Shown one piece after another: positions 31,849-43,967 of a DNA stretch of 64,000 bases. Position 1 is the stretch's first letter. Each line of letters opens with the position of its first letter. Under the pieces are notes generated by a model. That model saw only the letters and a list, made by a program, of their open reading frames with translations. It made no database searches and was not told where the DNA came from. A program made the position numbers and the translations under genes. Origin of the DNA: Lepisosteus oculatus (Eukaryota > Chordata > Actinopteri > Semionotiformes > Lepisosteidae); the NCBI RefSeq assembly GCF_040954835.1, contig NW_027168383.1:248001-312000 (forward strand), read 5' to 3'.

Positions 31849-33477
31849 CAGTGCCTTGCGAAAGTATTCGGCCCCCTTGAACTTTTCAACCTTTTGCCAC
31901 ATTTCAGGCTTCAAACATAAAGATATAATTTTTTTATTTTATGTGAAGAATCACCAACAAGTGGGACACAATTGTGAAGTGGAACGAAATCTATTGGATT
32001 TTTGAAACTTTTTTAACTAATAAAAAAATGAAAAGTGGGGCGTGCAAAATTATTCGGCCCCCTTGCGTTAATACTTTGTAGAGCCACCTTTTGCTGCGAT
32101 TACAGCTGCAAGTCGCTTGGGGTATGTCTCTATCAGTTTTGCACATCGAGAGACTGAAATCTTGCCCATTCTTCCTTGCAAAACAGCTCGAGCTCAGTGA
32201 GGTTGGATGGAGAGCGTTTGTGAACAGCAGTTTTCAGCTCTTTCCACAGATTCTCGATTGGATTCAGGTCTGGACTTTGACTTGGCCATTCAAACACCTG
32301 GATACGTTTATTTGTGAACCATTCCTTTGTAGATTTTGCTGTATGTTTGGGATCATTGTCTTGTTGGAAGATAAATCTCCGTCCCAGTTTCAGGTCTTTT
32401 GCAGACTCCAACAGGTTTTCATCCAGAATGGTCCTGTATTTGGCTGCATCCATCTTCCCCTCAATTTTAACCATCTTCCCTGTCCCTGCTAAAGAAAAGC
32501 AGGCCCAAACCATGATGCTGCCACCACCATGTTTGACAGTGGGGATGGTGTGTTGAGGGTGATGAGCTGTGTTGCTTTTACGCCAAACATATCGTTTTGC
32601 ATTGTGGGCAAAAAGTTCGATTTTGGTTTCATCTGACCAGAGCACCTTCTTCCACATGTTTGGGGTGTCTCCCAGGTGGCTTGTGGCAAACTTTAGACGA
32701 GACTTTTTATGGATATCTTTGAGAAATGGCTTTCTTCTTGCCACTCTTCCATAAAGGCCAGATTTGTGCAGTGTAAGACTGATTGTTGTCCTATGGACAG
32801 ACTCTCCCACCTCAGCTGTAGTTCTCTGCAGTTTATCCAGAGTGATCATGGGCCTCTTGGCTGCATCTCTGATCAGTCTTCTCCTTGTCTGAGCTGAAAG
32901 TTTAGAGGGACGGCCAGGTCTTGGTAGATTTGCAGTGGTCTGATACTCCTTCCATTTCAAGATGATCGCTTGCACAGTGCTCCTTGGGATGTTTGAAGCT
33001 TGGGAAATCTTTTTGTATCCAAATCCGGCTTTAAACTTCTCCACAACAGTATTACGGACCTGCCTGGTGTGTTCCTTGGTCTTCATGATGCTCTCTGCGC
33101 TTTCAACAGAACCTTGAGACTATCACAGAGCAGGTGCATTTATACAGAGACTTGATTACACACAGGTGGATTCTATTTATCACCATCAGTCATTTAGGAC
33201 AACATTGGATCATTCAGAGATCCTCGCTGAACTTCTGGAGTGAGTTTGCTGCACTGAAAGTTAAGGGGCCGAATAATTTTGCACGCCCCACTTTTCATTT
33301 TTTTATTAGTTAAAAAAGTTTCAAAAATCCAATAGATTTCGTTCCACTTCACAATTGTGTCCCACTTGTTGGTGATTCTTCACATAAAATAAAAAATTTA
33401 TATCTTTATGTTTGAAGCCTGAAATGTGGCAAAAGGTTGAAAAGTTCAAGGGGGCCGAATACTTTCGCAAGGCACTG
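31849..33477 (-). mobile_element. near-complete Tc1-type transposon (1629 bp)
   Basis: Bounded by TA on both sides (31847-31848 and 33478-33479). Both ends read CAGTGCCTTGCGAAAGTATT inwards. The terminal inverted repeats run about 213 bp and are nearly identical. Each holds an outer and an inner copy of a TATTCGGCCCCC-type binding motif (outer AGTATTCGGCCCCC, inner AAATTATTCGGCCCC), the IR/DR arrangement of the Sleeping Beauty group. The sharp ends and very similar arms mean a young insertion. Confidence 0.95.
32133..33086 (-). CDS. Tc1-type DD34E transposase, C-terminus frameshifted
   Basis: Encodes 317 residues from ATG at 33086. An N-terminal paired-like double helix-turn-helix occupies roughly residues 1-110, with a basic PRPGRPSK linker at 55-62. 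The catalytic triad is D152 (LWSDETK), D243 (QQDNDPKH) and E278 (NPIENLW), with 34 residues between the second and third, hence DD34E. The enzyme cuts and pastes the element at TA sites. The family normally runs to about 340 residues ending in GGSTKY; here one base is missing in the codons after KEEWA, so the last residues become RFQSLDVQN and stop, while the usual tail survives in the next frame. The catalytic core is whole. Confidence 0.93.
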   Translation of the reverse strand: MKTKEHTRQVRNTVVEKFKAGFGYKKISQASNIPRSTVQAIILKWKEYQTTANLPRPGRPSKLSAQTRRRLIRDAAKRPMITLDKLQRTTAEVGESVHRTTISLTLHKSGLYGRVARRKPFLKDIHKKSRLKFATSHLGDTPNMWKKVLWSDETKIELFAHNAKRYVWRKSNTAHHPQHTIPTVKHGGGSIMVWACFSLAGTGKMVKIEGKMDAAKYRTILDENLLESAKDLKLGRRFIFQQDNDPKHTAKSTKEWFTNKRIQVFEWPSQSPDLNPIENLWKELKTAVHKRSPSNLTELELFCKEEWARFQSLDVQN

Positions 33478-35700
33478 TATACATGGCCCCTCTGTCCTTT
33501 TCAGGATCTCAAAAAAAAGCATAGCGTGGTTTTCCTGCAACCTGATTGACCGCATCTCCCTCAGAATGTGCCCCGTTGCATTCATTGCTGAAGCAGGACG
33601 GAGGCTAACGGGCATGCCAGAACAGTTAGGCTCAGCGATCTCTCCAAAATATTGTGGTTGTAGTGGAAGAAATATGTTTTAAATTGTACCTTGGTATTTC
33701 AAACTCTCTCTAGAATGTTATCCATTTCTATTTTATTTTGACAGGAACTGGCTAATGACACTAGATGAAAAGAGAAGAAAGAAAACACAACGTTTCGGCC
33801 GTGGAGCCTTCTTCAGGTGTGAGGGCTCCACGGCTGAAATGTTGTGTTTTCTTTCTTCTCTTTTAAGCATGGAATAGACCTATTACTTGTTCCTTTGCAG
33901 CCTACGCATGCTGACACAGCTCCCCACCTGAACTGCTAATGATGCCTGGTAGTTTGTGGTACTTGGGTATTGTCTTATGTTTGCTCAAACTGCATATGTG
34001 TGATTGCATATTTTTGGGTATTTTCATATGTCAATATTTAATTCACTGACATTCCTGTATGCTTGGAAGAAAGGTAGATTGGATTTGGCACAGGACGCCT
34101 GCCCATATTTGTTGATCATTGTTGACCTGGAAAAACAATGATAAAAAGTGTATGAAAAAAGCTCTCTCCAATATTTCCCTTCTCTTCGCCATGGTTACAC
34201 TGCCCGTTCTTTCCGTCTTTTGTCCTTCTACAAAGATTCCAGGGCTCTTTTTCCACCATAATATCAGAATTTTTTTTTTCTCTTTTAAAGGCTGTAGGTG
34301 GGGTGTGATGGACTGTACCACTATCATAGAAGATTTTTTCAGGACACATCGCAGTTCCATAGTAGAATTTATCAATAGTAGAATTCCATAGGACATTATT
34401 TACCAACATATTACCCAGTGTGAGACTCTGCCAGTAAACCTCAGAGCATTGAGTTCTCCACTGATAAAGATGGCTGTCTGAAGTCATGAAATCCACTGCT
34501 GGGATGCCTGAGAGACAGTAATTGAATCTTGGCTGGAATTAGGCTTTCTATAAGTGTTGATCTTTGGGAATTATGTGGTAAAAAGGGAAAACTCCTTTAC
34601 TTTAGTCACTTTGAATGTTCAAATGTACAGAACCTGCAAAACTAAGCAATGAAAAAAATCCATCACCACTCTCATGATAGCATAACTCATAGTCTCTGCT
34701 GTTATGTAACAATACACACTTTCAATTTTCTTATCGCCTGTCTCCAGAGAGAATGTTGTTAGTGCTGATGACCTTGAATTAGACCTTGTTGACTCTGTAA
34801 AACAATCTTCCTCTGCTTAGATTTTCACTCAGATTGATTTTGTTCTCAGATTATTCCTGGCAGGACTGAGTTTCCAGGAAATGAAAAGTGAAAGAAAAAG
34901 TACAGAAGATCAGCCCTTGAATATACAACATTGTGCAGTGAGATTGTTAAATGTATTAGCTGCTATCCTGTGCTAGAGCCTGTCGTGGTAAGCAGTGGAT
35001 GACAGGATCTAGCACAGATACTAATGAAACACTGTTAATGAAAGATAAAACACTTGAGTCTTATTTTAGTTTTCCATTTCCCTTTCATTTGTGATGTACT
35101 GTACAACAGGCCACAGAACATGCACAAAAACAGATATGCACACATTCACACCAGGCAATGACAGTCTGCCCAGTCAGAATCTGAGCTGAGGTATCAGAAT
35201 TCTGAATTCCCTGAATTCTGTCATGGATCATCCACAATAAGGGCAATGTTTGAACACGAGAATCCCCAGGAGAGAGCCTAATAACATAAATCTTGGAGCA
35301 AAAGCAGATGATTAACTTCATAGTTTGTGTGGTTGAGCCAAAGTTGAGCATGAGGATATGTGAGTCACCATTCTTAGAAATGGATCCAACTTCAGACAGG
35401 CGTCAAAAGTAAGAGTATACAGTGCTGGGGCAATGACACTTCAATGATCAGAAGGATAACAAGAGTTTTAATGCATTGAAATTGATTTTCTGGTGATGCA
35501 CACTGTCATGGAACTATTAATTTTTTAAGGATCACTTACTGACGTCAGACAGCTGCCAATTCTCCAGACTGGAAGGATGAACAGTTTATCCCCCTAGGTA
35601 CCATATTTCCATATTTCGAAGCATTGGAATAATACATGTCATACAGCAACATAAAAACAGGAAGACAAGTATCACAGCCCCTATAATCGGTGTTAGTAAC
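33478..35700. other. non-coding stretch with a long hairpin repeat and an unknown repeat
   Basis: Apart from the hairpin at 33768-33864, the minus strand around 34043-34496 contains long open stretches (for example MDFMTSDSHLYQWRTQC) that feel like a dispersed repeat but that I cannot assign. At 34960-35010 an imperfect inverted repeat (cctgtgctag / ctagcacag) is seen. No gene is called. Confidence 0.45.
33768..33864. repeat. hairpin repeat with 41-bp arms
   Basis: Arms 33768-33808 and 33824-33864 are reverse complements with two differences, separated by a 15-nt loop (ttcttcaggtgtgag). Arm core is 'aagaaaacacaacgtttcgg'. The outer flank 'catggaatagacctattac' continues as in other copies. 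Single-arm or degraded copies occur at about 15095-15150, 16070-16180, 17410-17450, 18640-18670, 40980-41040, 41960-42080 and 42860-42960. Confidence 0.85.
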
Positions 35701-38130
35701 TTAAAAGAAAAACATTCCCCCTGGCTCAAACAGTGATTCTAACCAGGAGAGAAAAGCCGGTGTATCTTTTATGCCTCTCTCTTTATTCACCTTGTCTTTT
35801 AGTTCTTTCAAATGCTGAATAGCGAGCGTAAGATTTCCGTAATCATCGTCATTAGCTGGAATATATGTACAACAGGAGTCTCCTACTAAAGCATAGACTC
35901 CTCCAGATGCTGCATTTTGAAGGTCCAGTACGAACCTGTTCTGAAGTGCCATTAATCTAACTCCCCTTAATTCTTGTTTGATAGCGTCTAAGCCTTCTAA
36001 CGTGATATTAATAAAAGAGTACATTTCATAAAAAGTCGCATGGGTGAGGCTGTAGAATGAGGCTTAAAAGCACATATATAACAAGATGCATTACATTTCT
36101 TTAACTTTACAGTATGATTTATAAATTTATACCACAAATTACTCATATCCCCCTCATTATCAGTTTCATTCAGCCAGTTTGTATACAAAGAGGCTTCGTG
36201 TTTAGATTCTTCCTCTTTTGGGGTGGTGACAGGCTTCTACATAAAAAGGAAAAAGGCTGTGCACATCAGTCCCAAGCAGGTTATCCCCATCTGTCCTTGT
36301 GGAGACATCACTCCTGCGCTTTGCTCAGTTCGTTTGTGACCTTTTTACAGTGGGAAGCATGAATCCAGGGCACCATTTCTGTGACCTTCACAGCAGTGGC
36401 AGTGGTCAGCAGCACCTGGTACAGCCCCCTCCACCTGAGTGAACACCATTTCTTTTTCCTGAAGTCTTTCACCAGAATCCAGTCTCCTTATTCACTCATT
36501 AGTTCTTACAGCACAGGTAAATCCCTGTGGGCTGGAGCCCAGCATAATCTTAGGCTTTTTTGGTCAACATTGGTCAACAGATTGGTCAACAACTGGGTAA
36601 TAACTCTTAGAAAAATCTACACATTGTTCCCCTGCCTCAGCTGTGACGTTTTGCAGAACAATTCTAGCTGAAGTTGTAAAATTTCTCTTTGTTCCGTTCC
36701 TGCAAAACATCTTATTATGAACAAACAAACCACAATAATCATTTGCATCTAGGGGAATCACTCCCAAGGGTAACCCCCTTTAAAACTATATTGTTCTACC
36801 CATCAGGTTCTGCCACTAGATAAGAGAACCTTTCCCATGAAATCATTTTTTGACCTTCATGATCCTTTCAGGGCGTACAATTAGCACAGAAGCAGCAGCT
36901 TTAGTCCACATGTTTTTCAAACAGGATATTAACGATATGATCATAACGAATAATACCAGACCCACAAATATGTATTGAACCAGAGACCCTCTCCATGTTC
37001 CTAGCACAGACTGTAGCCATGCACCAATGCCCCAATCATCTGGATTATAATTATGATATATATTTTTCTTCATCATAGATGTGCTTTGCTAAGTCCTAGC
37101 AACCTACAATACTACAATAGGGAATTAGCAAATTCAACAATCCATTCGTCCAGCTAAATTCGTCCCTCCAGGAAGTTTCATTGATTGGCCCGTGATGATA
37201 TCAAACAGGCTGTTACACAGTTCTGTTTGATCCAGCCCGCATCCCATGGCGTTCCTTCAGTCTGATGTCTAGTCGATCTTTCAGAGATCTGTTCCTTCAT
37301 TCCACTGTTCCTGCAGACTGAGGATGATCTCAGTCCATCTCACTCCGAACAATGCAGCCACAGCCTGACACACCTTCCCCGTGAAGTGTGTTCCTTGATC
37401 ATAATACAAGGGGCAGGGCAGTGCCCACCGAGGGCTTATCTCTGTTATCAAGTGTTTGGTAGACACAGAGGCAGTGGCAGCAACCCACTGGGAAAACAGA
37501 TTATAAGAGCCCAGGTTTCCCTTTACAATTTTCAATTTCCCAGGTTTGAAAGGTTCCTCAGGAGCAGGCCTTTTGAGCTGTTGCACCCGCACCTGAACTG
37601 AGTTGAGTTCCTTTGATAAACATTACATCCAGATACCACATAAGTGGTTACTGCTTCAAACCCGGTTCTCACCCAGTTTTGGGTAACCGGCACACCATTT
37701 GACTCCCACCTGGGTGTCCAACAGAGTGCATTTGTCGGGCTATAAAGGGCATTAGGCTGTGAGGGCATGCAGGGCGTCTGGTGTGCTGTCAGCTCCACAC
37801 CCCATCATCCTGCAGCCCCATAATCTTTTCTAACCATGTCCATTTCTCTGCTTCACAGAGGTCTCAGACTACTGTTCTACAAGTATTGCTCACCTGACAG
37901 TTGCATCTGCAAAGTTGTTCCCTCGAGTTACTGGAAACATTTCTTTATTATGTGATTTACACATTACCACAGCTACTTCAGTCAGTAGCTGCAAAGCTTC
38001 TAATAGTTCAGAGATAAACCCAGCATTCTTAACTGGAGTCCCTGCCGTGTTGAGAAAATCCCTATTCCTCCACCACCATCCAAAATTGTGGCATGCACCA
38101 AATGTATATATAGAGTCTATATACATATGC
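35700..38130 (-). mobile_element. broken endogenous retrovirus, class-I-like (RNase H, integrase, env pieces)
   Basis: On the minus strand, from right to left: an RNase H piece (about 37890-38130, YIDSIYTFGACHNFG), an integrase piece (37281-37592, YYDQGTHFTGK), and env pieces including a membrane-anchor region (36843-37076, WLQSVLGTWRGSL) and a transmembrane-subunit ectodomain (35701-36024, LQNRFVLDLQNAASGG) of the gamma/epsilon type. Gag, RT and both LTRs are not seen. Parts are rearranged and many breaks separate them; an old insertion. Its right edge abuts a separate repeat at 38127. Confidence 0.8.
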
Positions 38131-39480
38131 AGCCATTCAAAACAAGCGGGGTATGCTGCGGTATAACACGGTGGGAGTGTCGCAGTATACCGCATCATAC
38201 CGGACGCAAATTAGATTATGTTAATAGTATCCGGAATCACCTTGTAAAATCGCCAGGTGGAGCTAATAAAGGTTAACCTCTCCTGTACAGCATTTGAGCT
38301 GTCACCAGAAAACGTCAGTTTTGAATCCTGATCACTGCTGAGGGACAATCTTTATTCAATTAAGAATTTAAGGTGTATACTCTTTAGACTTTTAAATTTA
38401 AACAGTGTATTACAGCATGTTAATCATTAAACATTAAAAAGGCGGTATATTTTATAAAAGCAAGATTGTTCTGTTGGACAAAAGTACACAACCTACCACC
38501 TTTATCATAAATATTTTAATTATGCAGGAATATTTTATGCATCAAAGTCTTTACTGAAGATATTACTAAGAGTATTAATAATGAATGACCTTGGACAAGC
38601 TGTAAGCTCAAAGTATTACCCTGGTCCACATTCTTTGTAACCGTCTTTGTAAACGAAAAGAGTTTATTTTTTCATTGACAAAAAGTAACACCACAGCATT
38701 TAGTTGATCCGATCACGCATTCTTTTCCAATCATACAATGTAAATCTTGAGAATCTCCAATTCACCATGCCTTTCACATGCTCATAAACGATTTTAATTT
38801 AGGAATATAAACATATTAATGTATGTAAACTGTACTGTATATTGCTGGTCTTGGTAGTTTAAAGAAAAAAATACACACCAGTATTCCATTTCTCCCTAAA
38901 CATTTTAAGCATCAAAGTCTTACATGTTGTTATTTGGGAAACATTTTTACGTGCTCCTTCTGACCATATTAGGATTATATACTTTGTGAAAAGTGATAGT
39001 ATTTTAACCTTTTCTGTGAATTCGCTTGTTATCTAACAAATGCATACTTTTAGAATTTGATTAACAGGGAATATAATATGGAATTGCGTATCTAAACAAC
39101 TTAATAATGATATAATTATATTAATGTACTGTCTGGCGGAATAAACTGAAGAGGTTAGTTAATGCGACACGGAATTATTAAGAATTATCACCTCTTTTTA
39201 CACTTGATAACAAATGAGAACATTCCACTCAGTGGGATGTTATCTCAAGCACCTGCTAATTCGTTTTACACCACTGGACGACAGGAGAATGTGACTGTAC
39301 TGTATCTGTACAGAATGTATCTTTCAATCAATACAGTAATTGATTAAAATCGCAATCGTGTGTTTAATTAAATGCCTTTTTTGATTCACAATCTGAAAAT
39401 GAAAACCGCGGTAAAGTCACCTTGAATTTAAAAAAACGATTTTGGCACGCCTGTAGCATTTTCACGAAACCTCCTAAAGT
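38127..39480 (+). repeat. repeat family with 'gatgcagccattcaaaa'-type start, copy 1
   Basis: Begins ATGCAGCCATTCAAAACAAG, passes through a variable GC-rich core with CGGTAT/ATACCG motifs, then a conserved stretch (ATCCGGAATCACCTTGTAAAA...CAGGTGGAGCTAATAAA) and a long AT-rich tail. Copies 2 and 3 lie at 44900-45340 and 45352-46260. The tail shares 'tattactaagagtattaataatgaatgac' type sequence with both. No coding potential is seen. Confidence 0.7.
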
Positions 39481-39489
39481 TATGAGAAC

Positions 39490-39735
39490 ACTTGCTTAAG
39501 TGTTAACTTTTGAGCTGACACAGTTTTGGAAAATGTTTCCTTCACGCTGCACTGTACAACATAGGCAGCCAAGAGTCTCCAAAACAAAACAGAATTGACA
39601 GATAGGAGAAAATTCCCACTCGTCCTGAAGTTCCCAAAATCCAGCACTGAGCGTAAACAAAGTGTCTAAGTAGCGTGGGAATGCTAACCCTAACCCTAGC
39701 TGGAGTTTGAGCAATCCAGCACTGAGCGTAAAAAG
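39490..39735 (-). repeat. inverted copy of 4970-5220
   Basis: Reverse complement of the stretch following the first Ser module, including the two telomere-type units. Together with 39780-40030 it shows that the Ser(AGA) flank and this segment moved as one piece. Confidence 0.8.
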
Positions 39736-41088
39736 ATGAGTCAAAGTAACGTCTAATCGGATTAGTTTCCTTAGAGCTGGTTCAGAGTTTGCTCAAGAGT
39801 TTACCTTTCACAGATGGGCAAAGAGGAAAGTTGGGGGTGCACGCTTCAAGGCGCCTTACAGCTGTAGGGAGTGATTCGAGACGATTGGTGGCGTGTGCTC
39901 GTTCCCATATACCGTACACCCCGGGGTGCAGTGCTAGGATGACGTACAATACCGCTTGGGCACGTAATGGCGTTATATGCAAGTGCGGGACGTGAGGGTT
40001 TTCGTTTGTTCGTTTTGTTTTGCTCTGCTTTGCTTTGTTTCGTGGTCAAGAGGCGTAAGGTAAGTCGTAATCCAGGGAGAACACTGGTGGCAAACAGTCC
40101 GAGGTGAGAGGCGAGGTCCAAAGTCAAAAAGGCAGAAGGGGAGTCCAATATCCAGAATAAACGAGGTAATGGAAAAAACGCCAGGTAGAGCTCTCAAGGA
40201 ATAGACTCAATACCGGTCAGCTGGAAGCAGGTAAAGATGGTAAAAATAGCACTGTGTACCGCACGGTGGAGTGTGTGCAGGTGGGTTAACTCGTGCGGCA
40301 GCGTTTGTTAATAATCACCCACTGCTGGTGCTGATTAGATCGCTTAAGAGTTGGTCTTAACTGCCTGGCGGTCATGACAAGGTCCTCTTTAAGCTGTGGT
40401 TTAGTTTTGCATTCATGTGTTTCTAGAGCAGTTATTTATGGGGGTGGGTGGGTCTTTCACAGAGGCTCAGGACAAATCCCCCGCATGAAAGTCTACTGTG
40501 TGCGTTCAGACAGTCACAGGTCAAGAGCCAGGCAGGAGGACAATGGACAGAAGAGCCAACGAGCTAAAAATAAAAGAACGAATATGAAAAAGCCACCATC
40601 TTTTTCTTTTTGACATTTTCCGACATTCATGCAAGCCAAGACAAAGTTGCTCGTAGCTACTTGTGGATTCAAATACTCTATCGAGTGCTTTGATGAGTTT
40701 TTGCAATTTGATTGTCGTCCTGTCAGCCTGTTTCTGTTTTTTTTTTCAATCTAGTGATGGAAAGTAAGAGGGAAATGATGGAGCAATCAATAACCGCTCC
40801 GGAAAAATGGCAGAAAGAAATGGCCCGTCACTAAGGACATTTGTGAAGCAGAGGAGTGACATCACCACAAAGGCGACTTATTCTGCTGATCGTTTTGGTG
40901 AATAATGATTGAGGCGCGTTAAGAGAAAGGTAGCTGCGTCAGCATGCTTAGGCTGCAAAGGATAAAGCAAAGGTTTACTCCATGCTGAAAAGAGAAAAAA
41001 AGAAGCACAACGTTTCGGCTGTGGAGCCTTCTGCGCCATCTTCTTTAGCGATGGTGATGATGTTTACATTGGAAAAACTGAGACACGC

Positions 41089-41160
41089 ATACCAGAGGGG
41101 CTTGAACCACCAACCTTTCAGTTAACAGCCAAATGCACTAACCGATTGCTCCACAGAGAC
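41089..41160 (-). pseudogene. tRNA-Asn (GTT), probably a pseudogene
   Basis: The minus strand reads GTCTCTGTGGAGCAATCGG with anticodon stem TTTGG? / loop CTGTTAA and anticodon GTT, all Asn-like. The T stem (TGGTG facing CCCCT) and acceptor 3' strand (CTGGTAT against GTCTCTG) no longer pair well. The anticodon arm is sound (compensated T-A pair). Confidence 0.7.
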
Positions 41161-41405
41161 TGACGGCCTTTTGTGCTCCCTACATTTGCAGGTTTATGGT
41201 CAAAGAAAACAATCGTTTGCGCTTCTTGTAGCCAGCAATATTTTTTCACTGACAACCAAGAAATTGATTTCATCTTTCACAAAATGTATGGATTTCTTCA
41301 AAAACAAGTTATTCCAGAAAGGAAATGAATTCTTGCATTAAACTGAACCAAGCTGTACATGTTTGTCTGAAATGATACATTTGGCACAACAAGACACGGA
41401 GAGAG

Positions 41406-41474
41406 GCACAGCTGGTATTCAGACCCAGGATCGCCTGCTTACTAGGCAGGCACTTTAAGCCACTAGGGAGCACC
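41406..41474 (-). pseudogene. tRNA-Thr (AGT) pseudogene, copy 2
   Basis: Partner of 15491-15562. Loop CTAGTAA is kept; the acceptor 5' strand and D arm are reduced to GCTCCCTAGTGGCTTAAAG. Not functional by structure. Confidence 0.65.
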
Positions 41475-42334
41475 GCACTTTTACAGACACTTGGACACAT
41501 CTGCGCTCGGTGTGCACTTAACATAATCTCTGAGCCCGTTGCCTCTTTCCCATTTAATAGCAGAACTGACGCCAAGAGAAATGATGAGAAATGGCATTTA
41601 TCTGGCACTTCTCATGTCCATGGAGCTCAATGCCCTTGACACCTCCCCAAGGCGACAGAGCTGTGCATTCTTTGGCGACAACATTTTTTCTTTTGTTTTA
41701 TTTCTATACTTATTGATAGAAAAAAAACGATATGTCATGTACTGTAAGGGAAATGTCTCTTTTCATGGGGAAAGATAGCACCAGCAAATGTTGTGTTTAG
41801 AAGAAGTGATTTAACATGACACGTGACCTAACATACCGGAGCAAAAGCTCACCCAGCAAGCCCTGCTTTACTTCTACAGGAGAGAAGTAGAGTCTGCAAG
41901 ATGTTCAGCTGGGTAGCTATGTCAGCATGCCTCGGCTGCAAAGGAACAAGTAATAGGTTTATTGCATGCTGAAAAGAGAAGAAAGGAACCACAACGTTTC
42001 GGCCGTGAGGTCTTCTCACACCTGAAGAAGCCTCACACCTGTTAAAGGTTCCATGGTTTTCTTTCTTCTCTTTTCAACATGGAATACACCTATTGTCTGC
42101 AAGATGTGACAATTTCACGGTGTTTTGGAAGAAAACCTTTTTTCTTTTAATTCAAAATCAATCGGAATTTCAGCACGACACATCAACACTTTTTCTGTTT
42201 TAAGGAGATGATATTTTAAACCTGATAAAAATAGTAGGAAACACAAGTTTCTTGCTGTGAAAATTTAGATGGGGAAGTGTACTACTGGTAGCAGTGTAGA
42301 GCTCTCTGTGGTGGAGTGCAAGTGCATGTTCTAT

Positions 42335-42407
42335 GGGCCAGTGGAGTAATGGATAACGCGTCTGACCTCGGATCAGAAGATTGTAGGTTCGAGTCCTGCC
42401 TGGCTCG
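42335..42407 (+). tRNA. tRNA-Arg (TCG) with altered position 33
   Basis: GGGCCAGTGGAGTAATGG, stem TCTGA/TCAGA, loop CCTCGGA, T arm GTAGGTTCGAGTCCTGC and end CTGGCTC-G. All stems pair and both promoter boxes are good. The base before the anticodon TCG is C, whereas position 33 is almost always T (U). No long T run is close behind. If transcribed, decoding would probably be impaired. Confidence 0.78.
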
Positions 42408-42795
42408 TGAGGCTTTTAAACCTCTCAGGTTCCTCGGTAACAGGTTGCCGTCATGTATATGAACTATAGAAAAGCATTTGCCACAACCCTTAAATTAGCA
42501 CGCAAGTGTGGGCTAGTTAACACAGAACTGTATGGAGATCATCTCCAGCTCCGAGCTCAATTGCAATGAAAAAACATGCAGAACAGAACTGGAGAGCAGC
42601 TGAATTTGTGCTCAGTAGGGTTGGGAGGACTCAGCATTGCTATTGTTCTAATTGGCATGAACTGCAGGGGATCTGAATCAGAACATGTCAGTTAGTTCGA
42701 TCATTGCGTCAATATGTAGGCCACGTTAATATAGAATTATTACTTTGTCTGTCTCGTCTTTGTATATAGCTGAATGTCCCTGACAATTTCATGTT

Positions 42796-43967
42796 AGTTT
42801 TTAAGAACGACATTGGTGCTAATATATACATATATAGCATATAAGGAACACGTAAAAGTTGAGTCCATGCTGAAAAGATAAGAAAACCGCCACAAGGTTT
42901 AATCTTGGAATAAATCTTTACTTGTTGTTTTGCAGCCTAGCCATTCTGACCTAACTCCTCCCTTGAAATTCCCTAACAGATAAGGGTACGTAACGGCTCA
43001 TGCGATGCTCAGTTGCAATTTGTCCCAAAACAAACAAGAACAGCAGCTGAGGGTTTGAGTTTGAACATGCACTGTATTAAAGCAGCTTTTATTTCCATTG
43101 ATAAATGCTAGATATTCCTACAGAGATTCTCCAGGTGAGTAAGCGATTCCTGTTTCTGTTTCTATTTCTGTTTCATATATATATATACAGTATATATATA
43201 TATGTTACATGTGTCTCTGCAATAGTATAAATGTGTTATACACTATCAGGGGCTGCTTTTTTGTGCACCTCATCTACAACAAGGGTTTTTTTTTCATTTA
43301 TGTTTGTGGACCTTCACCATTTGAGGAAGTGAGTTAGATAAGAAAGTTACAGGTATGGTGAGCAATGACTGACAAAGGCACGTACTGCGTATTCCTTACA
43401 GAAGTGTAAGCAATTTGTTCTAAAAAACACTGACTAAAGTCCAACATCGTTAGCAATCTTATTACTTAAACAGAATTAACATCAATAAACTGTAAGGTGC
43501 TGGTACATGCGAGTAGATTTGATCTTCTATTAAACAAAAATGCAATTACAGCTCTAAAAAGGTCAACCTAGACTTCTGTAACAGATCTGTTCAGGTCATC
43601 GCTGTTCCTCTGACCTTGTGAGTCTTTGGAATTTTAAAAGGGTATTTTGCTTGCCTTTCATGTGGTCTGTGTACAAGTCACTGTGGCGTATGCGGTCCTA
43701 CACAGCCTTGCTATAGACGTGACGAGCCTCCGCTATGTTGCAATGGAGAACAGGTTCAGTACGGAGCTGCCGAGAAAATTCAGCTGGAAAGCTCGTTGCA
43801 GAAAAGCATCGTTATCTGTGTCCAGCTGCAAAGCGTCCTTCGTGGGTGCTGAAGAATCGATTTCACAGGCTGCGGGTCCAGGCGATTTAGAGTGTTAAAG
43901 GTCCCAGCGAAAACGAAACGGCACTTGTCCTTTTACACGCACCCACGCAACCAAATGCAAAGGACGC
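42796..43967. other. spacer with AT microsatellite
   Basis: A TATATATA-rich run with CAGTATATATAT lies at about 43175-43205. A worn copy of the 'tccatgctgaaaag' repeat lies at 42860-42960. The sequence at 43730-43890 ('ctgcaaagcgtcc') echoes 4090-4160 beside the first Ser gene. No gene is recognised. Confidence 0.5.

Larger units (their letters stand above)
39737..42795. repeat. Asn-Thr-Arg tRNA block, copy 2
   Basis: Direct duplicate of 13871-16784, offset about 25.9 kb. It keeps fuller versions of the three tRNAs. A segment of about 110 bp at 42200-42310 ('taaggagatgatattttaaacc') is present here and absent from copy 1. Confidence 0.85.

Noticed and set aside
34043-34496. Minus-strand open frames of 117 and 126 codons
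   Set aside because: They overlap in different frames and I recognise no family. Possibly an unknown repeat; not called as a gene.
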